Origin: Spirochaetota bacterium
GTDB taxonomy: Bacteria > Spirochaetota > Spirochaetia > Treponematales > UBA12059
NCBI GenBank assembly: GCA_018816345.1
Contig: JAHIWG010000012.1
Coordinates: 1-64,000, forward strand
Length of the DNA stretch: 64,000 bases
Reading direction: 5' to 3'
Within the stretch, counting starts at the first letter, position 1, and the number at the start of each line of letters is the position of its first letter. Positions 53,357 to 63,712 of the stretch are shown here, piece by piece. Under the pieces are notes generated by a model that was not told the origin of the DNA, searched no databases, and was given only the letters and a program-made list of their open reading frames with translations. A program made the position numbers and the translations under genes.

Positions 53357-56300
53357 ATGGAAGCGACCGTCGCCGCCCGCGCCACGCGGCTCACCCGTTT
53401 CTCCGTCGTCGCGCTGCTCTCGGCGCTCTCGGCGTTCGGATGCAAGAGCCCGCTCCTGAGCTTAGTGATCGAGGAAGTGGCGACCGCGGTGACGCATCCG
53501 GTCATATCGGCGACATACCCTACAGCGTCGGCCTCCGAGATACCGGTGAACGCGGAAATTTCGATAACGTTCTCGAAGAACATCGATCCCGCCACCGTGA
53601 ATAGCGGGACGCTGACGATAGTGGACTCTCAAGGAGCGGCCGTCGCGGGCAGGTACTCGGTCCAGGACGCCACGGTCACCTTCACGGCCACCGGGGGATT
53701 CGCGTACGGGCGGACGTATACCGCTACCGTGACCTCCATGATTCTGGATACCGACGGAAAATCGATCTCGGAGGAGTACTCCTGGACCTTCACGACGAGC
53801 CTGACCGCCGACGTCACGGCGCCTACCTTGACTTCGCTAACGTTCTCGGCGGCTGGCGTCATCCTCGTCGACGGCGCCAAATGGACCGGGTCGCTAACGG
53901 TATCGGTCGCTATCGACGGCGGAGACGACAGGTCCTTGGCCCAGGTGGCGCTATCGGAGAGCGCCTCGATGGCGGGAGCCGCGTGGGAGACCTATAACGC
54001 CTCCGACCCGACGTATGAATTCACGTTCGCAGGCTCAGGCGGCTTAAAGCGCCTGTACGGGCAGGTCAAGGACGGGGCCGGCAACGTCAGCGGCGTAAAG
54101 CAATCCGAGGATATATACGTCGATATCGCCGCGCCCAGGGTCACGAACTTCTTGATCAACGCCGGAGCCAGCGCCACTAAATCCGATTCCGTATCCTTGG
54201 ACGTGTTCGCCACGGACGACGCCCCCTCTGGGGGACTATCGAATTTCCGGTACCGACTGGAGGGCGGCGAGTGGGGGGCGTGGGAGCCCCTGACGATCGA
54301 GAGCGACGTCCACAAGGGCAGCGCCGCGAACGTGCCCCTGGGCGTCGCCTTGAACGAGACGGCCGTCATCGAGGTCCAGGCGATGGACGCGGTCGGCCAC
54401 GTATCGGCGGTCGGCGCCGGCTCCATCCTGTACGAGCGGGATCCGCCCGTGATCCTGGACGTCAACTGGGACGACGCCCCGCTCTACCCGTATAACGGCA
54501 GCGTCCTCAGGATAGCGTTCAACGAGGAGATGAGCCCGGCCAGCTTCTCTACCGCCAGGTTCACCCTGACGAACGTGGCGACCTCGGCCCCGATCAGCGG
54601 CATGGTAAGCCTTACCTCGGTAGGCTCGGGCCATAACAACGCCGCCGAGCTTTGGGGCCTGCAATTGGCGCCCCTTACCCTCTATCGGGTTACCCTAGCC
54701 GACTCGGTCCAGGACGTCGCCGGCAACGCCATAGGCATCGCCACGACCTGGACGCTCAGGACGGGAGACGCGCTCGATACCAGCGCGCCGTCGGGAGCCG
54801 TAACGCTCACGGACCGCGGGGGAGCCGCCACGGTGGTCACCCTCCCCTCCGAGATAATAGCGACCAATAGCGCGACGATCGAGCTCGACCTGAGCGCCGT
54901 CTCGGACGACTACAATAGCCCGGCGTACTATAAGATTTGGGGCGACAACGACGGGGCCCACACAACTACCGAGGTATCGTTCGTGGAAAGCGCCGCGTGG
55001 GTGCCGTGGAGCGACCTCGTCACCTGGCACCTACCGAACGTTTCCGGCACCAAATACGTGTTATGCAAATTCATGGACTCGGCCAGGAACGAGTCCTCGA
55101 CCCCGTATCAGCTGAAGATAATCCTCGACGCGGGCGTGGCCCCGACAGTAACGAGCGTCGCCGTCAACGGAGGCGCCGCCTACACTAACGCCACCAGCAT
55201 GGTCGTCCGCGTGGCCGTTTCGGCGGAGGACCTCCATAGCGGCGTCGAGGATATCAATATCTCGCAGACGGGCTCCTTCGACGACGAGGCGTGGCGGGCC
55301 TGGACGCCTAACGATATGGAATGGACGTTACCCGACTCCGACGGCCCGCATACGTTCTACGTAAAGGCGCGGGATTACCTCGGGAACGAGTCGGCTGTGA
55401 ATTCCAGCGCTTCCATAATCCTCGATAGGCTCAGCCCGGCTATAGGCCTCGCCGCGGGAACGAGCGCCATCGAATTCAAGACCGGGTCCCAGATACTAGA
55501 AGGCCCGGCCCCGTCCGATCGGTACCGCGTCGTCGAGGACTTCGGCATAGCCTCTTACGCCTGGGAGACCGTATCCGGCCCCGGGACGGTTTCCTTCAAC
55601 GCCTCCGACCCGTACAGCGCCAGCGAACCGCTGGCAGCGGCTACGAGCGAGGGCGAGTACATCATCAAGGTCACGGCCGTGGACTCCGCGGGCAATAGCG
55701 GCTCGGCTACTATACCCTTCATATGGGATACGACCCCCCCGGCGGACACGCTTAGCGTGACGACTAGCCAGTATAACGCCAACGGGCAGCCGGAATGGTC
55801 GTGGCCCCCGGTAGCGGGCGCGGATTTCTATAGGTATACCTTCGCCGCCGATCCCGACTGGGACGACCTCGGCAGCTTCGCGTACTATGAAAGCGAGCTA
55901 ACCTCCTTCGCTCCCTCGACCGCCCTCGCCGACGGCCAGCACACGCTCCGGGTGACGTCTTGGGACGACGCGGGCAACAGGGCCGCATCGGCCTCGGCCT
56001 CCACGACGACCGTGGACACGGTGAAGCCGTCGATCGCGGGCGGAGGACAGGTATTCCTCACCAATACCGCGACCGCCTTCGCGATTCCCGGTTCCGTCTC
56101 GGTAACCGAGACGGGGAGCGGCCTGAACGCCGCGGCCACGCTCTGGACACAAATTTCCGGCTCCGGGACGCTGACGTTCAGCGATACGAAGGCTATAAAC
56201 CCGAGCATCACGTCCACCGTAGCGGCCGGTTCCGGCTCGGTCTTCGTCATACGCCTCTCGGTGACGGATAACGCGGGCAACGCCAACTCCGCGGATTTCA

Positions 56301-58915
56301 CCATTAACTGGGACAGGGAGCCGCCTCGAGAGCCCGTCGTCACCGGCGTAGGCACGCTAGAGCCATCGGGGAACTACCACACGCCGGACTTGACTCCGAC
56401 CTGGTTCTGGCAGAGCGGAGGCAACGGGGCGGGCGTCTTCAAGTACAAGTACGATTCCTCGGCCTGGTCGTCCGAGACGGCGGCGACCAGCTACACCCCT
56501 CCGACAGTAACCGTCTACGGAAGCAACGAATCCTTGCACACCCACTATTTACAGGTCCAGGAGCGCGACCTGGCGGGCAACTGGTCATCGATAACCACGA
56601 AGGGCATCTGGGTCGACAACCTGTTCGTCTCGGCTCCGAGCGTCGCAGCCAACCGCCCCGCGACGACGACGGCGACCTCCATAACCTGGACTTGGAGCTC
56701 GGGAGCGGGCGTCACGGGCAATCTGTACCGCTACAAGGTTAATGGAGTCTACAAGAATCCCTCGGGGAGCGCGGGCGACCTGGGCGAGACGTATACCTTC
56801 AACTCGGGCCAGGCGGCGGGGACCGCCACTACCTATACCTTCAGCGTCGAGGAATACAACGGGGCGTGGCTTAACAAATTCGGGGTCAGCTCGATTACGG
56901 TAGACCTCCAGGGGCCTACGCCCCCGACGGTAAGCGTCGCGCCCATCACGAACGACACCACCCCGACATGGGGCTGGGCCACCAACGGCGCTAGCGACGG
57001 GACGGGCATCTTCCGCTACCAGCTCGACGGCACGGCCGGGGCTTGGAGCGCCAATACCACCCAGACAGCGTATACCCCGGCCTCGGCCCTCAGCGAAGCG
57101 TCCCATACGCTCTACGTATGCGAGCAGGATCCCCTGGGCAACTGGTCTAATCCGCAGGGCGCGGCCACGACCATAGACGTCACCCCGCCGGTCCTCAACT
57201 CCGTCCTCATCAACAGCGACGCCAAGTACACCAACACCCGGGCCGGGCTCGTCCTGACCATCAGCGCCGTCGGCGAGAGCGGGCTCCAGATGAGCATCCT
57301 GGATTACGATCCTATCGCCGCGTGGGAGGCCTTCGAGGCCTTCAGCTCCAGCAAGACGGTAACGGTCCCCGCGGGGGACGGCCCTAAGAACGTATACGTC
57401 AGGCTCAAGGACTCGGCCGGCAACATATCGTCGTACAAGTACGATACCATCATACTCGACACGGCCGCGCCGACGGCCGGGGCCATATCGATCAACGGCG
57501 GGGAGACCTACACTCCGTCGTTCGACGGTTACTTCGACGCGAGCGCCGCCGACTCGTACGCCTCGGCCTCGGAGATATACGTGCAGCACGCCTACCACGA
57601 CGGCTCTACCTGGTTCACCTCGAGCTGGGACCCGATAGGCACGGCGATACCGTTCGACTCGATGTACACGAACGGCACGGGCTACAAGTACGTCTACGCG
57701 CGGTTCAAGGACCTCGCGGGCAACCTTACCTCCGCCGCCGCCGACCCGAGCGGGGGAGGCTGGATCTACGATTCGATATACATGCAGGTCCCGACCATGG
57801 GCTACGTCGACAAGGGCGTCTCGGGCGCGGGTACGTTGAACGTGTACTATTACGAGGTCACCGACCCTGCCGGAGACTACGTCAACAGGTACTATATCTA
57901 CAGCACCGCCGACCCTGACTTCGTGCCGACCACGAGCACGACCGGCATGACCTATCACGGCTACGCGGACCAGACGGCCTCGTCGTTCAAGAACGTATAC
58001 GTCACGCCCGGCGAGCTGCGGTATTTCTGGGTACGCGCGTATAACGCCGACTCAGGCGGATACGGATACTTCTCGCCGGGGGGGACGAGCGACGAGGACC
58101 TGATCAAGCGCGTCGGCTTCTCGTCCAACGTGACGGTAGTGTACGACGACGCGGAACCGAAGGACGTCCTGATCGCCGGGTACATAAAGGCGCTCCTCGA
58201 GGACAGCTACTGGAGCGGCGGCATACTCTCCCAGGCGAACATGGCGGGCACGATGCCCAGCTACTCGGTGACGCTCCTGCCCGAGAGGCTCGTGAGCAAC
58301 GCCAGCTACGGCTCCTTCTACAAGATCTACGGCGACCCTATAATCGTCACGCCCGGGGCCACGTTCTCGAGGACGCTCTCGACCTACGACGTACGGGCCA
58401 GGAACATCGCCTCCGGAGGCAACGGCCTCATCGCGATGGGCGCCAACGGCATCACCATCCTGGACAGGATCGAGGATAACTGGTCGGCCTGGGGCCTGAC
58501 GGGCACCGCGCCGACGCAGATCGGCGGCGGCGAGAGCGCCGGGCTGGCGGCCAGCATGTCCGCGAAGACCCGCGCGGCATCGGTATCGGAAAGCATCTGG
58601 CACTCCCCGATGCAGAACACCTACCTGACCGCTAACTTCTACTCGAGCTCGATCAACCTGAGCAACATCTTCAACTCCACCACCGGGAACGTATCGAGGA
58701 ACGGCGTCTACCTGGGCGCGAACCCCGTCGTGAGCGACGGCGTGGTATACGCGGCGGAGGAAAGCAACGGCAACTACTACCCCGTCGTCAGGCAAGGGCG
58801 ATTCCTCCAGTTCGGCTACGAGGACGTGCCCGGCAGGGGGTTCGCCTCGGCCACCACGTATCAGTACGGCCAGGTCTTCTTCATAAACCTGGTAGCTAGG
58901 ATGGACGACTTCTAG
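53357..58915 (+). CDS. Giant Ig-repeat surface lipoprotein (1852 aa)
   Basis: A very large exported lipoprotein with signal peptide and lipobox LSAFGCKS (Cys29). Two SbsA/Big_5-type Ig-like domains are visible: about residues 45-150 (FSKNIDPATVNSGTLTIVD) and 360-470 (AFNEEMSPASFSTARFTLTN). Between and after them run many Ig-like modules with recurring words such as VDTVKP, SVTDNAGN, KDSAGNISSYKYD and ILDTAAPT, up to about residue 1450. The last about 400 residues are a distinct non-repetitive domain. Adhesin or matrix function is inferred. GAGGAGGAA precedes the ATG; same unit as the transglutaminase-like gene. Confidence 0.85.
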   Translation: MEATVAARATRLTRFSVVALLSALSAFGCKSPLLSLVIEEVATAVTHPVISATYPTASASEIPVNAEISITFSKNIDPATVNSGTLTIVDSQGAAVAGRYSVQDATVTFTATGGFAYGRTYTATVTSMILDTDGKSISEEYSWTFTTSLTADVTAPTLTSLTFSAAGVILVDGAKWTGSLTVSVAIDGGDDRSLAQVALSESASMAGAAWETYNASDPTYEFTFAGSGGLKRLYGQVKDGAGNVSGVKQSEDIYVDIAAPRVTNFLINAGASATKSDSVSLDVFATDDAPSGGLSNFRYRLEGGEWGAWEPLTIESDVHKGSAANVPLGVALNETAVIEVQAMDAVGHVSAVGAGSILYERDPPVILDVNWDDAPLYPYNGSVLRIAFNEEMSPASFSTARFTLTNVATSAPISGMVSLTSVGSGHNNAAELWGLQLAPLTLYRVTLADSVQDVAGNAIGIATTWTLRTGDALDTSAPSGAVTLTDRGGAATVVTLPSEIIATNSATIELDLSAVSDDYNSPAYYKIWGDNDGAHTTTEVSFVESAAWVPWSDLVTWHLPNVSGTKYVLCKFMDSARNESSTPYQLKIILDAGVAPTVTSVAVNGGAAYTNATSMVVRVAVSAEDLHSGVEDINISQTGSFDDEAWRAWTPNDMEWTLPDSDGPHTFYVKARDYLGNESAVNSSASIILDRLSPAIGLAAGTSAIEFKTGSQILEGPAPSDRYRVVEDFGIASYAWETVSGPGTVSFNASDPYSASEPLAAATSEGEYIIKVTAVDSAGNSGSATIPFIWDTTPPADTLSVTTSQYNANGQPEWSWPPVAGADFYRYTFAADPDWDDLGSFAYYESELTSFAPSTALADGQHTLRVTSWDDAGNRAASASASTTTVDTVKPSIAGGGQVFLTNTATAFAIPGSVSVTETGSGLNAAATLWTQISGSGTLTFSDTKAINPSITSTVAAGSGSVFVIRLSVTDNAGNANSADFTINWDREPPREPVVTGVGTLEPSGNYHTPDLTPTWFWQSGGNGAGVFKYKYDSSAWSSETAATSYTPPTVTVYGSNESLHTHYLQVQERDLAGNWSSITTKGIWVDNLFVSAPSVAANRPATTTATSITWTWSSGAGVTGNLYRYKVNGVYKNPSGSAGDLGETYTFNSGQAAGTATTYTFSVEEYNGAWLNKFGVSSITVDLQGPTPPTVSVAPITNDTTPTWGWATNGASDGTGIFRYQLDGTAGAWSANTTQTAYTPASALSEASHTLYVCEQDPLGNWSNPQGAATTIDVTPPVLNSVLINSDAKYTNTRAGLVLTISAVGESGLQMSILDYDPIAAWEAFEAFSSSKTVTVPAGDGPKNVYVRLKDSAGNISSYKYDTIILDTAAPTAGAISINGGETYTPSFDGYFDASAADSYASASEIYVQHAYHDGSTWFTSSWDPIGTAIPFDSMYTNGTGYKYVYARFKDLAGNLTSAAADPSGGGWIYDSIYMQVPTMGYVDKGVSGAGTLNVYYYEVTDPAGDYVNRYYIYSTADPDFVPTTSTTGMTYHGYADQTASSFKNVYVTPGELRYFWVRAYNADSGGYGYFSPGGTSDEDLIKRVGFSSNVTVVYDDAEPKDVLIAGYIKALLEDSYWSGGILSQANMAGTMPSYSVTLLPERLVSNASYGSFYKIYGDPIIVTPGATFSRTLSTYDVRARNIASGGNGLIAMGANGITILDRIEDNWSAWGLTGTAPTQIGGGESAGLAASMSAKTRAASVSESIWHSPMQNTYLTANFYSSSINLSNIFNSTTGNVSRNGVYLGANPVVSDGVVYAAEESNGNYYPVVRQGRFLQFGYEDVPGRGFASATTYQYGQVFFINLVARMDDF

Positions 58916-59047
58916 CCTCTTCTGGCAAGGCGGGCGGGTGCCCCCGGCCCCGCTCGCCTTGTCAGATTCCCTTCGCGTCGTTAAGATCACCCGTATCGGC
59001 AACTCGCGATAATCGGTACGCGAGGACTTCATCCCCAGGAGTAATCA

Positions 59048-60022
59048 ATGCATTCCGCTAATAAGACAGGCAGGTCGAACCTCAGGATCCCCGTAGTCGC
59101 GACCGCGCTCGCGGCGGCCCTCGCGCTCGCCGCTACGGGCCCGCTGGCGGCCGCGCCGGCGAAGCGAGCCGAGCCGATCAGGCTGGGCATCATGCCGGAC
59201 GCCGACTCCCTACCGTTCATGGTGGCCGAGGCGGAAGGGCTCTTCGCGGCGAACGGCGTGTCCGTCGAGCTGGTCACCTTCGCTAACGCGCAGGAACGCG
59301 ACGCGGCGATCCAGGCCGGCAGGCTGGACGGCGCCATATCCGACCTGCTCGCGGCCGCCTTCCTCGCGGCCGGCGGGTTCGACATGCGCGTGACGAGCGC
59401 CACGGACGGACGCTACGGCATCGCCGCGGCCCCCGGCTCCGGCATCGCCGACGCGGCGGGGCTGGCCGGCAAGAGGATCGGCCTTTCCACCAACACGATC
59501 ATCCAGTACTCGGTGGACGCCATAACCGGCGCGGCCGGGCTCCCGGCCTCAGGCTACTCCTCGGTCGCCATCCCCAAGATGCCAGTCAGGATGGAGATGC
59601 TGCTGGCCGGCCAGGTAGACGCCGCCGGGCTCCCGGAGCCCTTCCTGACTACCGCCGTCCAGCGCGGCGCGACCCTCGTGGGCACGACCGAGCAGTTCCA
59701 TATCGACGCCGCTGTCATCGTGTTCTCCAAGGCCGTCCTCGATTCCAGGCTCGACGAGGTCAAGCGGCTTTACGCGGCCTACGCCACGGCCGCCAAGAGA
59801 ATCAACACGTCGCCCGACTCGTACCGCGGCTTCCTCGTCGAGAAGGCCCGGTTCCCGGCCGAGGTCAAGGACGCGTACCGCTTCGTTACGTACCGCGCGC
59901 CCACCCTGCCCGCCGTCGCGCACGTGCAGGCCGCGATATCGTGGCTCAAGGCCCGCGGTCTACTGAGCAAGGATCTGGTCCCCGCCGACCTCCTCGATGG
60001 AAGGGCCGTCGCCGCGTGGTAG
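59048..60022 (+). CDS. NMT1/SsuA-type ABC transporter substrate-binding protein
   Basis: A 324-residue periplasmic binding protein with a signal peptide (cleavage near LAAAPAK). The fold is the NMT1/THI5-SsuA type: IRLGIMPDADSLPFMVAEAEGLF, then ERDAAIQAGRLDGAISDLLAA, LAGKRIGLSTNTIIQYSVD and GQVDAAGLPEPF. This family binds sulfonates, nitrate, bicarbonate, thiamine precursors or similar small molecules; the substrate is not evident. AGGAG precedes the ATG. First gene of a three-gene importer. Confidence 0.88.
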   Translation: MHSANKTGRSNLRIPVVATALAAALALAATGPLAAAPAKRAEPIRLGIMPDADSLPFMVAEAEGLFAANGVSVELVTFANAQERDAAIQAGRLDGAISDLLAAAFLAAGGFDMRVTSATDGRYGIAAAPGSGIADAAGLAGKRIGLSTNTIIQYSVDAITGAAGLPASGYSSVAIPKMPVRMEMLLAGQVDAAGLPEPFLTTAVQRGATLVGTTEQFHIDAAVIVFSKAVLDSRLDEVKRLYAAYATAAKRINTSPDSYRGFLVEKARFPAEVKDAYRFVTYRAPTLPAVAHVQAAISWLKARGLLSKDLVPADLLDGRAVAAW

Positions 60023-60858
60023 AGCTCCGGGAGCTCGCGATCGACTACCCCGCGGGCTCCGCGAACGCGCGGGGCCGCGTCCCGGCCGTCGCCGGCGCCA
60101 GCGCCTTATTCCCGGCGGGAGGCGTCTCGGCCATAGTCGGCCCGTCCGGCTGCGGCAAGACGAGCGTCGCGCACGCCATAGCGGGGCTCCTCGCGCCTAG
60201 TTCCGGGCAGGTGCTCGTAGACGGCGAGCCGGTCCGCGGGGTCCGCGGCAGGACCGCGGTCATCTTCCAGGATTTCGGGCTCCTCCCATGGCGCACGGTC
60301 GAGGGCAACGCGGCGCTTCCGCTCGAGGTCGCCGGCGTCGGGCGCTCCGCGAGGCGCGAGAGGGTACGCCCAGTGCTCGAGGAGCTAGGGCTCTCGGGCT
60401 TCGGACGCTTCTACCCGAGCAGCCTCTCGGGCGGCATGAAGCAGCGCGTAGCCATAGCGCGGGCCCTCGTCTCCGAGCCCGACATCCTCGTGATGGACGA
60501 GCCGTTCTCCAGCCTCGACGCGCTCACGCGCGAGGCCGCCCAGGAGTTCCTCCTGGAAGTCAGGCGCAAGAGGCCCCTCTCGATCATCGTCATTACCCAT
60601 TCTATAGAAGAGGCCGTATACCTGGCCCAATCCGTCTTCGTCATGTCGGGCAAGAACCCGGGGACGATAAGCGGACGCTTCGACATCCCCGAGAACGAGG
60701 CCGCCTCTCGCTTCGCGGCGCGCCCGGATCCCGATGAGCGGGCGGACTCAGAAGGGCGGGCGGACTTCCGCTCCGCCCCCCGCTACCTCGAGCTGTGCGC
60801 CGCGATCCGGACGGCGCTCCGCGGCTCGGGCCGGACCGACGACGGGGCCGTGGCGTGA
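60016..60858 (+). CDS. ABC transporter ATP-binding protein (SsuB/TauB-like)
   Basis: A 280-residue ATPase. Walker A GPSGCGKTS, Q-loop FQDFGLLPWRTV, signature LSGGMKQRVAIARAL, Walker B ILVMDEPFSSLD and the H-loop VITHSIEEAVYLAQS are typical of the nitrate/sulfonate/taurine group. GTG start at 60016 overlaps the stop of the binding-protein gene; the longer frame from 59941 lies inside that gene and is rejected. The last about 50 residues (RPDPDERADSEGRAD) are an unconserved extension. Confidence 0.9.
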   Translation: MVELRELAIDYPAGSANARGRVPAVAGASALFPAGGVSAIVGPSGCGKTSVAHAIAGLLAPSSGQVLVDGEPVRGVRGRTAVIFQDFGLLPWRTVEGNAALPLEVAGVGRSARRERVRPVLEELGLSGFGRFYPSSLSGGMKQRVAIARALVSEPDILVMDEPFSSLDALTREAAQEFLLEVRRKRPLSIIVITHSIEEAVYLAQSVFVMSGKNPGTISGRFDIPENEAASRFAARPDPDERADSEGRADFRSAPRYLELCAAIRTALRGSGRTDDGAVA

Positions 60859-61625
60859 CCCCCTCCAGGCGGCCGGGAAGGTCCTCGGCGGCAGGCATAG
60901 CGATAGCCGCTACCTTCCTATTCGGGGCATGGGCGGTCGCCGCCGCCGCCGTCGGCAAGCCCTTCCTCCCGAGCCCGGCGAAGGCCGCGGCTGCGTTCGC
61001 CAGGCTCGCGGCCGACGGCGCGCTCGGCGTGCACGCCGGGGCCAGCCTCTCCAGGGTGGCCTGGGCGCTCGTAGCCAGCTTCGTCCCGGCGGCCGCGCTC
61101 GGCCTCGCGGCCGGGCGCTCCGCTCGCGTCGACGCCGTCGTCTCCCCCCTCGTCTATATCCTGCACCCGCTACCCAAGGCGGCTTTCCTGCCTATAATAC
61201 TCCTGGCCTTCGGGCTCGGCGAGGCGTCGAAGATATTCCTCGTCGGCGTCATAATATTCAGCCAGGTACTCGTCTCGGCGAGGGACTCCGCGAGGCGGAT
61301 CCCGAGGCAGCTCATCGACTCGGTCCGCTCGCTCGGGGCCTCCCGCCTCTCCCTGGCCGTCCTCGTCGTAGTCCCGGCGTCCCTGCCCGACCTCCTTACG
61401 TCGCTCCGCGTCAGCCTCGGCACCGCGGTCGCCGTGCTGTTCCTCGCCGAGACGTTCGCGACGGAGACGGGCTTAGGCTACCTCATAGTCGATTCCTGGG
61501 CGCGCGTAGCCTATCCGGAGATGTACGCCGCCATCATCGCGATGAGCCTCCTGGGGCTCGGCCTCTTCGCGGCCGTCGACGCGGCCGAGCGGCTCCTATG
61601 CCCGTGGCGCTCGTACAGGACGTAG
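60855..61625 (+). CDS. ABC transporter permease (SsuC/TauC-like)
   Basis: A 256-residue inner-membrane permease with about six hydrophobic segments. The EAA-type loop is SVRSLGASRLSLAVLVVVPAS, and the end ETFATETGLGYLIVDSWARV is typical of the family. GTG start at 60855 overlaps the ATPase stop as GTGA. Completes the importer with 59048-60858. The extended frame from 60795 is Arg-rich and rejected. Confidence 0.88.
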   Translation: MTPSRRPGRSSAAGIAIAATFLFGAWAVAAAAVGKPFLPSPAKAAAAFARLAADGALGVHAGASLSRVAWALVASFVPAAALGLAAGRSARVDAVVSPLVYILHPLPKAAFLPIILLAFGLGEASKIFLVGVIIFSQVLVSARDSARRIPRQLIDSVRSLGASRLSLAVLVVVPASLPDLLTSLRVSLGTAVAVLFLAETFATETGLGYLIVDSWARVAYPEMYAAIIAMSLLGLGLFAAVDAAERLLCPWRSYRT

Positions 61626-61679
61626 GGCGAAGTCTCCGCCACTATGGAACCATGATAGGGCGGACCCGCTACGCGGGTA

Positions 61680-63617
61680 TCAGGCCAGGGGGAAGCGCGC
61701 CTCGACGAGCGTTCCGGGGGCCGCGGCCGATAGGTCGATCGTGCCGTTCAACTGCAGGACGAGGGCCCTGACAATCGTCAGGCCCAGCTTCCCCTCGACG
61801 CCCCCGGGCAGCCCGGCGCCGTAGTCCCTGACTCGTAGCGCGGCCTGGCTCCCGTCGCGGACGAAGGAGACGTCTATCCTGCCGCCTTTATCCTCGCCGT
61901 ACCCGTGCTGCATGGCGTTCGTCACGATCTCGCGATAGAGGAGCCCGAGCGACACCGCCGAGTCGAGCGATAGGGGTATGTCCTCGCACTCGATCACGAT
62001 GTCGAAGCGGGCGCCGACGCTCGCGGCCTCGGTCGACTGCGACGAGAGCACGTTCAGGTACTCCCTGACGTCGACCCTGAGCGACTCGGGCCGCTCGGCG
62101 GTTATCAAGTACGCCGCCGCAAGGGCGGACGTCCTCGACTGTATCTTCGCGAGGGCCAGCCGGACCTCCTCGGTAGCCTCGCCCTTCTGAAGCTCTATGA
62201 GGCTCTCCAGGAACTGGAAGTTATTCTTGACGCGGTGGTGCAGCTCGCGGAGGAGTATCTCCCTGTCGTCGAGGGCGTCGTGGAGCCTCTTGTCGTTGCG
62301 CTTACGCTCGCTTATATCGCGGATGAAGGCCTGGTACAGGACGCGCTCCCCGAGCCGTATCGGGGATACGCTTATCTCGGCGTCGAACGAGGAGCCGTCG
62401 CCCCGGGAATGCGTCCACTCGAATATCATCGAGCGGCCCGAGGAGACTTCCTTTAGGATACTCAATACCGCGTCAGCGCTCGCGCGGCCGTCCGGCTGGG
62501 AAACCGGGGAGAAATCTATGGGGCTACTCCCCAGGATCTCGGCGGCGGACCTTCCGTATAGCCGCTCCGCGCCCCGGTTGCACTCCACGACCTTGAACGA
62601 TCGGTCGACGATCAGGATGCCGTCGTTGGCGGCGTCGAACAGCTTACGGAACCTAAGCTCGGACTCCTCCAGCTCGCGCTCCCGGACGGCGACGCGCTCC
62701 GACAGGCGCTTCTCCTCCTCCGCGAGGACCAGCCGCTTGCCCCGCTCCAGGTACACGCGGCTAGCGGCGAACAGCGCCGCCGCGAGGAGCAGCACGCCCG
62801 CGGAGAAGACGAGCGTCCTCGGCGTCTCGACCGCATTGAGGTCGGCCATGAGCGAGGAGCGCGACTCGTCAGCGATTATGGTGAACTCGCCGCTGCCTAG
62901 CCTGAACGAGCGAGAGGTCATCAGGCTCCCCTCGTCGAGAGCGAAGAGCGTCGGCTTACGGTCGTCGGAGGCCCAGAGAATCCTACCGGCGCCGAACATC
63001 AGGAACGAGCGGCGGCCCTCGCCCGTGGCTAGCGGCGACAGGTACTTATCTATCGCCTTTCCTAGGCCGACCGCGGTACCCAGGACTCCCTTGAGGGCCC
63101 CCTCGACGTATACGGGGTAGAAGAACATGAAGTAAGGCTCGGGATCGGCCGAAGGCCCGTGCAGCACTACCGGGGCCTCGCCCGAGCCGAAGCCCTGCCA
63201 AAGCTCGGAGGAGGCCTGGGTCAGCGCGGCGACGACGCTCCCGGTACCTTGTCGCGCCTCGACGAATCGAGGCATCCCGGGACCGCGGAAATAAGCGTAG
63301 GCTATTGACTCCCTGTAGGACTCGCTCTCGAACTCGAGGAGCGAGACCATGGACGCGTCGTCGCGGATGCCGCGCTCGTACTCGTTGAAGGAATATGACG
63401 ATAGGATGCGGTTCTCCTCGAGCAGGCGGGAGAAGCTCTCCTCCATAGCGTTGCGAGCCAGATCGACCTGTAGCGCCCTATTGCGCTCCGCGAGGGCCAG
63501 GTGCGTCCTAGTGGACGCCCGATCGGCCACGTACCACGAGGCGGCGACCGCGGACGTCACGATGACGGCGGCGAATAAATACGCTAGCCTTAGCCACCGC
63601 TCGCGCTCGAATTTCAT
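61680..63617 (-). CDS. PAS-containing sensor histidine kinase (HisKA_2 type)
   Basis: A 645-residue membrane sensor. A first membrane segment at about 10-30, an extracytoplasmic dCache-like domain at about 35-265, a second membrane segment at about 268-290, a coiled coil, and a PAS domain at about 315-440 (FDAANDGILIVDRSFKVVEC). The HisKA_2 motif REILLRELHHRVKNNFQFLE carries the phospho-accepting His, followed by an ATPase domain (EIVTNAMQHGYGEDKGG, GLPGGVEGKLGLTIVRALV). No response regulator gene is adjacent in the window. No Shine-Dalgarno; TATTAT/TATAAT lie right before the ATG. Confidence 0.92.
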   Translation of the reverse strand: MKFERERWLRLAYLFAAVIVTSAVAASWYVADRASTRTHLALAERNRALQVDLARNAMEESFSRLLEENRILSSYSFNEYERGIRDDASMVSLLEFESESYRESIAYAYFRGPGMPRFVEARQGTGSVVAALTQASSELWQGFGSGEAPVVLHGPSADPEPYFMFFYPVYVEGALKGVLGTAVGLGKAIDKYLSPLATGEGRRSFLMFGAGRILWASDDRKPTLFALDEGSLMTSRSFRLGSGEFTIIADESRSSLMADLNAVETPRTLVFSAGVLLLAAALFAASRVYLERGKRLVLAEEEKRLSERVAVRERELEESELRFRKLFDAANDGILIVDRSFKVVECNRGAERLYGRSAAEILGSSPIDFSPVSQPDGRASADAVLSILKEVSSGRSMIFEWTHSRGDGSSFDAEISVSPIRLGERVLYQAFIRDISERKRNDKRLHDALDDREILLRELHHRVKNNFQFLESLIELQKGEATEEVRLALAKIQSRTSALAAAYLITAERPESLRVDVREYLNVLSSQSTEAASVGARFDIVIECEDIPLSLDSAVSLGLLYREIVTNAMQHGYGEDKGGRIDVSFVRDGSQAALRVRDYGAGLPGGVEGKLGLTIVRALVLQLNGTIDLSAAAPGTLVEARFPLA

Positions 63618-63680
63618 ACTATTATAATAGGCTACTGAGTATTGAGGTTCAAGACTGACACGTCGAAAACAGAATTCATC

Positions 63681-63709
63681 TTGACGATCGCTCCAAAATC
63701 TCTAATAAT
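63681..63709 (+). promoter_or_regulatory. Predicted promoter of the last, partial gene
   Basis: TTGACG, 17-bp spacer, AATAAT ending 3 nt before the first of two consecutive ATG codons. Transcription would start at or beside the second ATG (63716), so the mRNA is probably leaderless. Confidence 0.45.
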
Positions 63710-63712
63710 CTA

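Noticed and set aside
56585-57958. 457-codon minus-strand open frame opposite the Ig-repeat lipoprotein
   Set aside because: Arg/Val/Gly-rich shadow frame without start signals or motifs.
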